A DNA stretch of 64,000 bases from Acidobacteriota bacterium (GTDB lineage Bacteria > Acidobacteriota > Terriglobia > Bryobacterales > Bryobacteraceae). The notes beneath the pieces were generated by a model. It searched no databases and was not told the origin of the DNA. It was given only the letters and a program-made list of their open reading frames with translations. The stretch's first letter is position 1. Every line of letters begins with the position of its first letter. The stretch is taken from contig JACQZR010000004.1 in assembly GCA_016213775.1 (NCBI GenBank), positions 1-64,000 on the forward strand, read 5' to 3'. Position numbers and translations under genes: made by a program. Shown one piece after another: positions 22,746-32,688 of the stretch.

Positions 22746-23803
22746 CTATCCCAGCCTCTCCAAGACAGCCTCCCGCACCGCCGCGTGGTCTTGGCGCCAC
22801 CCAGATCAGGCGTCAGCACTTGCCCTCCACCAGAACCGCGGCTATAGCCGCTTCCACGCCGCGCGCCGCTTCCGCCTTCCCGATGTGATCCAGCAGCATC
22901 CCGGCGCATGAGATCGCTGCCATGGGGGGCGATTCCCCGCCCCACGATATCCGGAGCCGAACCTTGCACCGGCTCAAACAACGATGGGTAGGTCAATGTC
23001 GGGTCGAGGTTCGCGCTGGCAGCCAAGCCAATCGAACTCCTCACAATCGCCGACAGATCGCTCAGGATATCGCCGAAGAGATTCGACGCCACCACAACAT
23101 CGAACGAATGCGGGCGCCGCACAAAATTCATCGCCGCCGCATCCACCAGCAACGACTCCGTTTCGATATCCGGGAACTCGTTTGCCACCGTTTGAAACAC
23201 CCGGTCCCACAAAACCAGACTATAAGCCTGCGCATTCGACTTCGTCACTGAAGTCACTCGCTTCTTCTCGCGCCGCCGTGCCAGCTCAAATGCAAACCGG
23301 ATCACTCGCTCGCACCCCTGCCGCGTGAACACCGACGATTGGACCGCCACTTCCGACGGATGATGATGATGCACAAACCCGCCCACGGGAGCATACTCGC
23401 CCTCGGTGTTCTCGCGCACCACCACCATGTCGATCTCCTTCGGCGGATACCCCACCAGCGGCGACGCAACCCCCGGATACAACCGCGCCGGACGCACGTT
23501 GGCAAACTGATCAAACCCGCGACGGATGGGCAGCAGCAGTCCATGCAGCGTGATGTGGTCCGGAATATCCGGGTGCCCAACCGCCCCCAGCAGAATCGCA
23601 TTCGCCTGCCGCAGTGTATCGAGCGCATTCGGCGGCATCATCCGTCCGTGCCGGAAGAAATGATCCGAGCCCCAGTCATGATCCACAAACTGCACGTTGA
23701 ACCCGTGCCGCGCGGCGGCGGCCTCAATCACGGCGATGGCGCACGAAGTCACTTCCGGACCGATTCCATCGCCCCCAATGACATGAACGGTATAAGAGGA
23801 CAT
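22746..23803 (-). pseudogene. Decayed second copy of the tartrate/D-malate dehydrogenase gene
   Basis: From the ATG at 23803 about 270 codons are nearly identical to the gene at 18374-19435. Then frameshifts appear: the NAD-binding GKGIANPMAAIL becomes GRGIAPHGSDLM, and the frame changes again near 22820. The original stop (CTA on the plus strand at 22746-22748) is reached only in the old frame; read straight through, the frame continues to 22619. The histidine of EPVHGSAPD is also changed to Gln. The upstream 20 bases are also shared by the two copies (GTGTAGCCC against TTGTAGCCC). Damage is confined to the 3' quarter. Confidence 0.85.
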
Positions 23804-23869
23804 CGCCTTCAGTTGTAGCCCGCGCCGAGGTGGCTGATCCCAAGCGCCTATGCGACCACCGACGCCGTC

Positions 23870-24189
23870 GAGCAGAAAGTTGTTGGATTGGATCGGTCGC
23901 CGTGACGCCGGGGATGGGCAGCGTCAACGCAATGAGGTTGCGGCTGACCAGCGCGTGTCGTCGATGGTGCGGGCGGAAATCACAAACCCCACCTGCGAAT
24001 TCCCGGTTTGCAGCAGGCCAACGTCGGCGGTGACTTCGACACTCTGAAGCCGGGGGCCTCGACCTTCACGGCATAGGCGCCGTTGGGAAGGCGCGGATTG
24101 GCTTAGATGCAATCCTCATTGGCTTGAGCGGCAAGCCATGCCGCCGTCCAGACCATCCCCGTCAATATCGACACAATCGCTCGTGTCAT
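23870..24189 (-). pseudogene. TonB-dependent receptor N-terminal relic (Oar-like)
   Basis: An ATG at 24189 opens a signal peptide, MTRAIVSILTGMVWTAAW LAAQA, and a stop follows after NEDCI (residue 28). In the same frame after the stop the sequence reads NPRLPNGAYAVKVEAPGF, then, one frame over, SVEVTADVGLLQTGNSQV and ISARTIDDT, then in another frame VSRNLIALTLPIPGVTATDP. This is the order of the carboxypeptidase-regulatory domain and the beginning of the plug in acidobacterial receptors. At least two frameshifts and one stop show that the gene is dead; the barrel is absent. Confidence 0.7.
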
Positions 24190-24238
24190 AAGTACCCCAA
24201 AGTCCCCGATAGTCCGGATTGGTATATCCTAGCTTGAA

Positions 24239-25606
24239 ATGCGTGACACTCCAATGACTCGACGGCGGATGGTCGGCGGCGGGCTCGCACTGGCGGCGGG
24301 GCCGGTGCAGGCGTTTGCCCGCAAACCCAACGTTCTGTTTCTCTATACGGACGATCAACGGCGCGACACCATCCGTGCGCTCGGCAATTCGCACATCCAG
24401 ACGCCGAACCTGGATTCGCTGGTGAAGTCGGGCGTGTCGTTCACGAATGCGTATTGCATGGGCGGATTCAGCGCCGCTGTCTGTCTGCCGAGCCGCATGA
24501 TGGCGCTGCGCGGGCGTTCCTGGTTCGCCGTCCAGCGGATGCAAACAGCATCGCCGAACATTGCCGAGACATTTAATGACGCCGGGTATGTGACGTATCA
24601 TCTCGGCAAGCGCGGCAACGAGGACGCGAAGGCGCACCCGTCTTTTCAGTTCAATAACTACGTCGGCTCGAATGATATCGCGGAGCGGGAGAAAGGGCAG
24701 CCGGCGAAGATTCTCGCGGATCAGGTGACAGCGTACTTGAAGTCGTGGAATAAGGAGAAGCCGTTCTTCATGTACCTGGCGGACGGTTCGCCGCATGATC
24801 CGCGCGTGGCGCCTCCCCAGTATCTGGCAAAGTACAAACGCGAGGCGATTCCCCTGCCTCCGAATTTCCAACCCTTCCATCCTTTTGATAACGGCGAGAT
24901 GACGATTCGCGATGAGAAGCTGGCGCCGTGGCCGCGTACCGAGAGCGAGATCCGGCGGCACCTGCACGAATACTATGCCGTGATCACTTATATGGATGAA
25001 CAGATCGGGCGGGTTCTGCAGACGCTCAAGGATATTGGCGAGTACGACAATACGATCATTGTGTTTTCTTCCGATCAGGGGATTGCGATTGGCAGTCATG
25101 GACTGATGGGGAAACAGAATCTGTATCAGCACAGTATGAATTCGGCGCTGGTGTTTACAGGGCCGGGCGTGCCGAAGGGCAAGTCGGTGGACGCGTTCGC
25201 TTATCTTTTTGATATTTATCCGACCCTGTGTGAACTGGCCGGAGTGAAGCCGCCCGATGGGCTGGAGGGCAAGAGCCAGGCCGCGGTGGTGAAGGGGAAT
25301 GCGCAGTCTGTGCGCGATGTGATTTTTCTCGCCTACCGGCAGGTGCAGCGGGCCGTGCGCGTGGGTCAGTGGAAACTGATTCATTATCCGAAGGTGAACC
25401 GCACGCAGCTTTTTGATCTGAAGGCGGACCCGAACGAGATGCGGGATTTGTCGCGGGACCCCAAACACGCTGCCCGCATGCGGGAGTTGTTTGTACAGTT
25501 GCGCCGGCAGCAGCAGCTCTACGGCGATACTCTGGCGCTGGGGACCGATGATCCGGCAAACAGCGATCCGGCGGGTGGGAGTATCACGCTGGAGTTCTTC
25601 AATTAG
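24239..25606 (+). CDS. Secreted type I sulfatase
   Basis: A 455-residue sulfatase. The N-terminus has a twin-arginine type leader (TRRRMVGGGLALAAG). The metal-binding NVLFLYTDDQRRDT lies at residues 31-44, and the formylglycine motif is C82-L-P-S-R (CxPSR), typical of anaerobic- or FGE-activated sulfatases. Later HDPR, VITYMDEQIGRVLQTL and VFSSDQGIAIGSHGL (metal and substrate contacts) follow. It removes sulfate groups from polysaccharides or choline-type esters in the periplasm. A Cys-type sulfatase needs a maturase, which is not in the window. A 450-codon antisense frame is a codon shadow. Confidence 0.9.
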   Translation: MRDTPMTRRRMVGGGLALAAGPVQAFARKPNVLFLYTDDQRRDTIRALGNSHIQTPNLDSLVKSGVSFTNAYCMGGFSAAVCLPSRMMALRGRSWFAVQRMQTASPNIAETFNDAGYVTYHLGKRGNEDAKAHPSFQFNNYVGSNDIAEREKGQPAKILADQVTAYLKSWNKEKPFFMYLADGSPHDPRVAPPQYLAKYKREAIPLPPNFQPFHPFDNGEMTIRDEKLAPWPRTESEIRRHLHEYYAVITYMDEQIGRVLQTLKDIGEYDNTIIVFSSDQGIAIGSHGLMGKQNLYQHSMNSALVFTGPGVPKGKSVDAFAYLFDIYPTLCELAGVKPPDGLEGKSQAAVVKGNAQSVRDVIFLAYRQVQRAVRVGQWKLIHYPKVNRTQLFDLKADPNEMRDLSRDPKHAARMRELFVQLRRQQQLYGDTLALGTDDPANSDPAGGSITLEFFN

Positions 25607-25770
25607 TCTTGATTCCGTTGTTCGCTTGGAGTAGCATCTAGGTGTTCAAAATACTCATTTGGTCGATGTTTGCGAGCACTCGGATCATCTGCGAAGCCTA
25701 TGATGCCTCTGGTTGCAGCAGGTAATTTGTGCGCCCGCGAAGGCGAAAGTGCAGTGGCTGGGGAGGCCGT

Positions 25771-28700
25771 ATGCGTTTATTGTCCGCGGCTGTTCTTATG
25801 AACCTCGTGTGTTCGCACGCGATGTCTGGAGCTTCCACTCGGTTGAGTGCAGGACGGTCTCCGGATGAAATGCCGGCAGTGCTCGCGGCGGGTCCGTCTG
25901 GCTCAGTGCTGGTGGCCGGCCGCACCCGCGGACGCGCGCCTGGAGAAAGCCTCTTCGTCGGCAGAGTCGAAGCGGGAGGCAACCGCCGTCAATTCACCGC
26001 GCGCATCGGCGGCAGCAGCGGCGATGTGCTCACCGCCATCGCCGTCGATCGCACGGGCAATGTCGTGGTGGCCGGCTACACGAACTCCGCGAAGTTCCCA
26101 GTCTTCGGCGGCGGCGGCGATGTGGCTCTATCAGGACGCACCGACCTGTTCGTCGCCGCGCTTGATGCCAAAGGGAACTGGCTATGGTCGACGCTGGTCG
26201 GCGGCAGCGGCGACGATCGCGCACAAGCCATCGCCCTGGATGCGAACGGCGACGTCTACGTTACCGGCTGGACCTCCTCCCCGGATTTCCCTGCCCAGGG
26301 CGAAGCCACCGGTCCGGTGCGGGCGTTTGTCGTGAAACTGCGCGCCGGATCCCGCGTCTCCGGCTGGCTGATCGACGCAGGAGAAAAGACTCGCGGGAAT
26401 GCGATTGCGGCGGATCGCACCGGGGCCATTTATGTCGGCGGCAGTGTCGACGGGCGCGCCCTGCTCGTTAAGTTGAGTGGCGATGGGGATGAGTTGTTCG
26501 CTGCCATCGCCGCCGATGGCGCCGAACAGGCGATCACGGCGCTGGCGCTTGCCCAGGATGGCTCTGTGTGGGCCGTGGGTCCCGCAACCAAAACCCGCCA
26601 TACCAATCTCGCGCACTTCGACAGGGAAGGCACCCGCACCTTCTCCAAACAGCTTGACGTCGACGAAGCGCAGTCCGTTGCGCTCGATCCCGCCGGCAAC
26701 GTCTATGTAACCGGCATTCGCCGCGATGACGCGGCCGCTCCGCGGTCGTTCGCCATGAAACTGAGCCCGGACGGGGATCGTACCTACTTCGCTGAGGATT
26801 TGGCTGTGACGCCGGTCGAAGGCTTGCTCCCCATGGCGGTGGATGCGCTCGGGAATATCCATGTTGCCGGCTCTGCCAAAGGGGACATCGGAATCCATCG
26901 CGTGCAGACTTGCGGCTACAAGCTCAGCAAATCGCTCGAAACCTTCGACGCCTCCGGTGGCGCCGGGTCGGTCCTCGTCCAGGCCCAGGAGGAGTGTGCC
27001 TGGAATCCCGAAAGTACCGCCCACTGGATCGGAGTCGCGCGGCAGCAGGACCGGTTCGAGCTGATGGTGATGCCCAATGATTCCGGCGGACCCCGTGCCG
27101 GTACCGTTGTTGCCGGTGGACAGGCCCTGATTGTGACCCAGGCCGGCAAAGCAAACGGCACCCAGTCGGCCATCACAGGCGCCATTCGAGGGAACGCCGG
27201 TTTCCAGACTTCCCGCATCTCGGCTTGTGACGATTGCTCGGCGGCGGTGGCGCTACTGGGTTTTTCGATTAACTTCTTCGGAACCAATTATGCGCAGGTC
27301 TATGTGAACAACAATGGAAACATCACCTTCGGCTCGTCGAATTCCACCTTCACCCCGACTCCGATTTCGTCCATCCGCAGCGTCCTGATTGCCCCCTTCT
27401 GGGCCGACGTCGACACCACCGGCACCGGTTCCGGGCTCACCTCCTATGGCCAAGACATGGTGGACGGACACAAGGCTTTTGGCGCTAACTGGGTGGATGT
27501 CGGCTACTATGACTCGAAAGTAGATAAGGTAAACAGTTTTCAGGTAGTCCTGATTGACCGCAGCGATCTCGGAGTAGGTTTCTTCGATATCGAGTTGAAT
27601 TACGCCAGTGTTCAATGGGAGACCGGCGATGCCAGCGGAGGCTCTAACGGATTGGGTGGCAATCCGGCGCGCGCCGGATTCTCGAACGGTAGCGGCACCG
27701 CCGGCACTTATTTCGAGCTCCCCGGATCGGGAGTGGCCGGCGCCCTTTTGAGCGGCGGCGCCAACAGCCTCGCCTCGAATAGCACAAACAGCGGCGGCGT
27801 CGCCGGCCGCTACGTATACAATGTGCGCGCGGGATCCATCGTCTGTGGAACCGGCATCAGCACAACTTCGGCAACCGTGCCCATCAACGGAGGCCCGGTC
27901 TCCGTCGCCGTCACCGCAAGCAACCCGGCCTGTACGTGGAGCGTCACCTCCCTCCCCTCCTGGATCACAGTCAACTCTCCGGCTGGCGGCAACGGCACCG
28001 GCAGCGCTACAGTCTCGCTCCAGGTGGCCGCGAATTCGGGGTCGGCGCGTAGCGTCGTCATCACCATCGCCGGACAAAGCTTCACTGTCAATCAGTCCGG
28101 CTCGGCAGTGACCCCAACCTGTCCGCCATATTCCTTCCAGCGCGCGGCGGATGTTTCCATGATGAGCGGCTCCACCTCGCAAGGGTCACTCGGAGGCTTG
28201 GAGCGCCTGCTCGACGGTTCGATGACTCTGCATAATTTCACGGGCAGCATCTCGAGTTACTTGCAGAGCTCCACGCCGCAGTATCAACAGGCGTTCACCA
28301 GTTGCATCGGACTGCCTCCCAGCAACCCGTCTCCGCCGCAAAACTACTCTCTGCTCTCCGAACAGCGCGGGACTTCTTCCATCAATCCCGTGGTCACCAA
28401 CCTGATGAACAACGGCCAGTCGTCCAGCGTTGGCGTGGGTCAGTATTCGCTCGATTCGGCGAAGCTTCAGGTCTGGAATGCCACTGCCAACAAGACTCCC
28501 GGACCGAGGGCCAACTACGATGCGCCCGCCAATCCCGCCAAGCTGCTCTCCGCGGACATGAACAGCGACGGCAAGCGCGACGTGATTCTGCTATCGCAAG
28601 GCGCCCCCGGCGGTCAAGGCGTCGCGTCCATCTACCCCGGCAATGGGGACGGAACGTTGGGTGCGCGCCGCGACAAGAACGTTGGCGTGAATCCCCAATC

Positions 28701-31700
28701 CTCCACTGTCTTCGATTTCAACGGCGACAACCGGCTCGATGTCGCCGTTGCGAATACTGGCAGCAACAATGTGATGATCCTCAATGGCAACGGAGATAAC
28801 ACCCTCCAGGATCCTGTGACACTCACCGGAGATGCCCCTGGTCCGCGCGCTATATCAGCCGCCGATCTGAACAAGGACGGCAAAGGCGATCTCGTGATCG
28901 GGCATGCGGACGGCGTCGATATTCGCCTCGGCAATGGCAATGGCTCGTTCCAGGCGCCCGTGCGGGTGGCGCGTGGCTTCGTTGCGAACTCGGTCGCCAC
29001 CGGCGACTTCAACAGGGACGGCAACCTCGATATCGCCGTATCGACCGATTCCTCGGCATCCACCCTCATCCTGCTGGGCAACGGCAACGGTACCTTCGGC
29101 AGCCCCTCCTCGTACGTGACGCGCGCCAACGCGGGGCCGTTCTTCGCCACTGACTTCAACTCAGATGGCAACACCGACATCGTATTCGCCGCCGGACATC
29201 CTGACGCCATCGTGGCAGCGAACGGAGATTCCAAGGTGACGGTTCTGTACAGCAGGAGCAACGGGACCTTCAATGCCCCCTCCAATACCGTCCTTCCCTC
29301 TCTGGGCGATTTCACCGTGGGCGATTTCAACTCCGACGGTTTTCCGGATGTAGTCTCGACAGCGCCGTCGACTGGCGGTCAGGCGAATACCGCGGGAATG
29401 AATCTCGCCCTGAACAACGGCAACGGCGGATTGGTGACGCAGACACCGATTCCGGTACCGTCGACGGGTGCGGCGGTGCAGTTGTCGCGGATCACGTCCG
29501 CCGATTTCAATCTCGATGGCAAGCGCGATGTTGCAGTAACGGGTGGGAGCACGGTGTATATACAAGCGGGAAACGGAGCCGGCGGTTTCTCAACAATTGG
29601 TTCGTTCCCGGCCACTTCGCAGATGACCTTCATCACTGCCGCCGACGTCAATCTGGACGGGCGCCCGGATCTGATCATCACCGATGAGGGAGAAGACAAA
29701 GTGTCGGTGTCGTTGGGAAACGGCAATGGCACGTTCCAGCAGCGAACCTCATACAACGTGAGCGTTGATCCCAAGGCAGCCGCGGTGACCGACGTGAATG
29801 GGGACGGCAAGCCCGATCTCATTGTGGCGAACCTGGGACAACCGGGGGGACAGATTCAGGGTGGAGTGAGCGTCCTACTCGCGAATGGCAGCTTCCAGCC
29901 TGCTTCCAACTTCGGCTCCGGGTCCAATCCAAACTCGGTAAGCGTGGGGGACGTGAACGCGGATGGTAAGCCGGACATCGTCACGTCAACTTCCGGCGCG
30001 AACAACGCGACTCTTGTTGGCGTGCATCTTGGCAACGGCAACGGCACATTCCAGGCGGTGACGCTGATTCCGGTTGCCTTCGGACCGGCCCAAACAGCGC
30101 TCACAGACTTCAATGGCGATGGCAAGGTGGATATCGTTGTCGGGCACTGCTGCGGCGATGTCCAGATGGGTGTCCTGGTGGGCAATGGCAACGGCACGTT
30201 CCAGTCCGAGACGTTCGTTCCCAATACAGGAAACGGATCGTCCTTCGTCGTCGCCGCCGACATGAACAAAGACCTCAAGCCGGACATCGTGTTCGGAGCC
30301 GGCGGGGCCAACGGAGCATTTGTCGCGATGATCCTCAACGCCGCCGCAGCCGCGCCCACGTGCACATTCGCGGCTTCGCAAACTGCCTATTCCGCGGCCG
30401 CGGCTGGTCAGACCCTCTATGGCACTCTGTCGGCCAGCGCGGGTACTTGCGCATTTACCGGACAGCCGTCGGCCTCGTGGCTCACATTGACTCCCACCGC
30501 GGGGACCGGCACCACCAGCTACGCGATCATAGCGGCGCCCAATACCGGGGTTGCCCGCACGGGCACCGTGACCATTGGTGGCCAGACAATCACCATCTCG
30601 CAGGCCGCGCCCGCCTGTCCGTTCAGCCTTGCCCCGTTCACTCTATCGCCGCCACCGGCGGGAGGCGTCTATCAGGTGGCCCTCACTTCGAGCCCTGGCT
30701 GCGCGTGGTCCATCAGTGGCGTACCGTCATGGGCAACCATCGTGTCACCGGCTTCGTTGAACGGATCCGGCAGCGGCACGATCATGATATCCGTGGCCGC
30801 GAATCCCGGCGTCGCCCGCATCGCCAACCTCACCATTGCGGGCCGCGCCTTCGCAATCACACAGGCCGGCATTGGACCCGCCGGGGGACTCCGCTTCACC
30901 GCAGTTCCGCCATGCCGGTTGTTGGAGACGCGCGCCGAATACAACTTTGAAGGCCGAACTGGCGCGTTTGGTCCGCCGGCGCTTGCCGGTGGCGAGACGC
31001 GCACTTTGTCACTACCGAACTCAACCGTCTGCCGAACGATTCCGGCGAATGCGAAAGGCTACGTGTTGAATGTGACGCTGGTGCCGAACGGCCCGCTCGA
31101 TTTTCTCACCGTCTATCCCACGGGCGAGACGAGACCGGATTTCTGGACGGTGCGCTCCCCGGACGGATTGATTGTGGCGAACTCCGCGGTTGTGGCGGCG
31201 GGGACCGGCGGAGGGATCAACGTCTACTCCTCCAACAGCACCAACGCCATCATCGACATCAGCGGTTACTTCACCGATGATCCGGTGGTGTCCAACCTTG
31301 TTTACTACCCTCTTACTCCGTGCCGCGTGATTGAGACACGCGCCGAGTACCGCACGCCACCGGGGCCATTTGGACCTCCTACGATGGCACGCGGCGAGAC
31401 GCGCAACTTCCGCTTCCCAGGCAATCCGTATTGCCCGGTGCCCGTGGGCGCGGCTGCCTACGCGGCGACCATCACTGTGGTGCCTCCCGGCCCGCTCGCG
31501 TTTCTGACAGCTTGGCCGGAAGGAGGAAGCCAGCCGAATGTGTCGAGCATGAACTCGCCGGCGGGGCGCGTGCTTGCCAACAGCGTGATTGTGCCGGCCA
31601 GCGCCGATGGTGGAATTTCGTTGTTCACCTATGATCGCAGCGACGTGATCGTCGATATCACGGGCTACTTTGGACCGGACGACGGAGCCACGGGGATGTT

Positions 31701-32076
31701 CTTCTTCCCTGTGCGGCAATGCAGGATCAGCCAAACGAACGGAACCGGATTCACGGGGATTTACAACGGTCCGATGTTTGCCGACGAATCCACGCGGACC
31801 ATTCCGGTTCCTTCGTCGGCCTGTGCGGGGATCTCGCCCAACGCACGCGCGTACTCGCTGAATGCAACGGTGATGCCGGGTGGCTCGCCGATGCCGTTCC
31901 TCACGATTTACCCGAGCGGGCAGGGGCGGCCGAACGCGTCGGTGATCAACGCGTTTGAGGGCCAGACGGTCAGTTCCGGTTTCCTGGTGTCCGCCGGGGT
32001 GAACGGAGCGGTGGACATATTCGCCTACCGGCACACGCATGTGGCGTTGGAGATCAGCGGCTACTTCGGGCGGTGA
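25771..32076 (+). CDS. Giant mosaic surface protein: SBBP, nidogen-like, BACON, FG-GAP and triple-repeat module
   Basis: The ATG at 25771 follows GGGAGG by four bases; 2101 residues. A signal peptide ends near SHAMSGA. Order of parts: SBBP-type beta-propeller repeats (40-360), a nidogen-like domain (488-690, LIAPFWADVDTTG), one BACON domain (690-780), a linker, twelve FG-GAP/VCBS-type motifs DxNxDGxxDxxx (910-1520), two more BACON domains (1530-1700), and the triple-repeat module (1706-2101) ending GYFGR. The FG-GAP loops likely bind calcium; BACON domains bind mucin or carbohydrates. Probably a large adhesin or matrix protein exposed on the surface. No RTX or T9SS signal is visible. Confidence 0.85.
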   Translation: MRLLSAAVLMNLVCSHAMSGASTRLSAGRSPDEMPAVLAAGPSGSVLVAGRTRGRAPGESLFVGRVEAGGNRRQFTARIGGSSGDVLTAIAVDRTGNVVVAGYTNSAKFPVFGGGGDVALSGRTDLFVAALDAKGNWLWSTLVGGSGDDRAQAIALDANGDVYVTGWTSSPDFPAQGEATGPVRAFVVKLRAGSRVSGWLIDAGEKTRGNAIAADRTGAIYVGGSVDGRALLVKLSGDGDELFAAIAADGAEQAITALALAQDGSVWAVGPATKTRHTNLAHFDREGTRTFSKQLDVDEAQSVALDPAGNVYVTGIRRDDAAAPRSFAMKLSPDGDRTYFAEDLAVTPVEGLLPMAVDALGNIHVAGSAKGDIGIHRVQTCGYKLSKSLETFDASGGAGSVLVQAQEECAWNPESTAHWIGVARQQDRFELMVMPNDSGGPRAGTVVAGGQALIVTQAGKANGTQSAITGAIRGNAGFQTSRISACDDCSAAVALLGFSINFFGTNYAQVYVNNNGNITFGSSNSTFTPTPISSIRSVLIAPFWADVDTTGTGSGLTSYGQDMVDGHKAFGANWVDVGYYDSKVDKVNSFQVVLIDRSDLGVGFFDIELNYASVQWETGDASGGSNGLGGNPARAGFSNGSGTAGTYFELPGSGVAGALLSGGANSLASNSTNSGGVAGRYVYNVRAGSIVCGTGISTTSATVPINGGPVSVAVTASNPACTWSVTSLPSWITVNSPAGGNGTGSATVSLQVAANSGSARSVVITIAGQSFTVNQSGSAVTPTCPPYSFQRAADVSMMSGSTSQGSLGGLERLLDGSMTLHNFTGSISSYLQSSTPQYQQAFTSCIGLPPSNPSPPQNYSLLSEQRGTSSINPVVTNLMNNGQSSSVGVGQYSLDSAKLQVWNATANKTPGPRANYDAPANPAKLLSADMNSDGKRDVILLSQGAPGGQGVASIYPGNGDGTLGARRDKNVGVNPQSSTVFDFNGDNRLDVAVANTGSNNVMILNGNGDNTLQDPVTLTGDAPGPRAISAADLNKDGKGDLVIGHADGVDIRLGNGNGSFQAPVRVARGFVANSVATGDFNRDGNLDIAVSTDSSASTLILLGNGNGTFGSPSSYVTRANAGPFFATDFNSDGNTDIVFAAGHPDAIVAANGDSKVTVLYSRSNGTFNAPSNTVLPSLGDFTVGDFNSDGFPDVVSTAPSTGGQANTAGMNLALNNGNGGLVTQTPIPVPSTGAAVQLSRITSADFNLDGKRDVAVTGGSTVYIQAGNGAGGFSTIGSFPATSQMTFITAADVNLDGRPDLIITDEGEDKVSVSLGNGNGTFQQRTSYNVSVDPKAAAVTDVNGDGKPDLIVANLGQPGGQIQGGVSVLLANGSFQPASNFGSGSNPNSVSVGDVNADGKPDIVTSTSGANNATLVGVHLGNGNGTFQAVTLIPVAFGPAQTALTDFNGDGKVDIVVGHCCGDVQMGVLVGNGNGTFQSETFVPNTGNGSSFVVAADMNKDLKPDIVFGAGGANGAFVAMILNAAAAAPTCTFAASQTAYSAAAAGQTLYGTLSASAGTCAFTGQPSASWLTLTPTAGTGTTSYAIIAAPNTGVARTGTVTIGGQTITISQAAPACPFSLAPFTLSPPPAGGVYQVALTSSPGCAWSISGVPSWATIVSPASLNGSGSGTIMISVAANPGVARIANLTIAGRAFAITQAGIGPAGGLRFTAVPPCRLLETRAEYNFEGRTGAFGPPALAGGETRTLSLPNSTVCRTIPANAKGYVLNVTLVPNGPLDFLTVYPTGETRPDFWTVRSPDGLIVANSAVVAAGTGGGINVYSSNSTNAIIDISGYFTDDPVVSNLVYYPLTPCRVIETRAEYRTPPGPFGPPTMARGETRNFRFPGNPYCPVPVGAAAYAATITVVPPGPLAFLTAWPEGGSQPNVSSMNSPAGRVLANSVIVPASADGGISLFTYDRSDVIVDITGYFGPDDGATGMFFFPVRQCRISQTNGTGFTGIYNGPMFADESTRTIPVPSSACAGISPNARAYSLNATVMPGGSPMPFLTIYPSGQGRPNASVINAFEGQTVSSGFLVSAGVNGAVDIFAYRHTHVALEISGYFGR

Positions 32077-32303
32077 GTTTGGACAGGCCTTTCAAGAGAG
32101 CCACCGATGAAAGAACCCGTCCCGCCCCCGCTGGCTGGACATGCAAGCGGAGGATCTCGAGGATTTTACGCGTGGAGTCCCTCTTTTTCCGGGCAAACTC
32201 GGGCTCCTTTCAGAGCCGAGGATACCCTGTCGGTAAAGTCCATCGCCGCTTGGTGGAGTTTTCCATAGGCGATTCATGCGCGATTGCAATCACTTGTTCT
32301 TGC

Positions 32304-32346
32304 ATCGTAATCACTGTTCTTGCGGAGGCGAAAAAGTGATTACGAT
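32304..32346. repeat. Inverted repeat with 11-bp perfect arms
   Basis: ATCGTAATCAC (32304-32314) and GTGATTACGAT (32336-32346) are exact complements around a 21-base loop; outside them TTGTTCTTG (left) and CAAGAAC (right) extend the pairing with a small bulge. No run of T follows, so this is not a clear terminator. It lies after the mosaic surface-protein gene (stop at 32076). Confidence 0.65.
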
Positions 32347-32439
32347 CAGACAAGAACGGCAATCGCGATCACACGAGAACCCTGATCGGAATCAAACAGG
32401 AATCGTGATCGCGATAAGTAAGATTGTTCTGACACCGGC

Positions 32440-32540
32440 CTGAGATACAACCGACAACTTGCTCTGCACCATCAGGATCTGTGTATTTCAGCGAATTGTT
32501 GCTCACATACCGAGTAACGTCCCGAGTTCCTACCCCCATC
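32440..32540 (-). pseudogene. RHS repeat core relic
   Basis: On the minus strand the sequence reads GTRDVTRYVSNNSLKYTDP DGAE. This matches the conserved end of RHS/YD-repeat cores (RYVxNNPLKYxDPxG). Only about 25 codons are recognisable and no gene surrounds them, so it is a leftover fragment of an RHS-type toxin or surface protein gene. Confidence 0.6.
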
Positions 32541-32688
32541 GCTTCAACGTCGCCTCTTGACACGATGGTAGGAGAGCATTGAAGGGAGTCTGGAGAGGCC
32601 GCTCCCGCGGTATGATACCAGCTTCGCTCTGCGGCAAACCGCGGCGAATGGTTGCGGCCCCCTATGGATTGAGGCGGAGGTGATTGCA

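Larger units (their letters stand above)
32077..32688. other. Gene-poor region with inverted repeat and RHS relic
   Basis: This 612-base gap holds the inverted repeat at 32304-32346 and, on the minus strand at about 32440-32540, a short relic of an RHS protein. No open frame longer than about 100 codons looks real. Interspersed short motifs (AATCGCGATCAC, CAATCACTTG, ATCGTGATCGCG) give the 32280-32430 stretch a repetitive texture. Confidence 0.55.

Noticed and set aside
24116-25468. 450-codon minus-strand frame opposite the sulfatase
   Set aside because: Arg/His/Leu-rich shadow; the plus-strand protein has all sulfatase motifs.
28500-30330. Periodic DNA pattern suggesting a repeat array or CRISPR
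   Set aside because: It is the coding sequence of FG-GAP motifs, with coding-like variation and no identical repeats or spacers.
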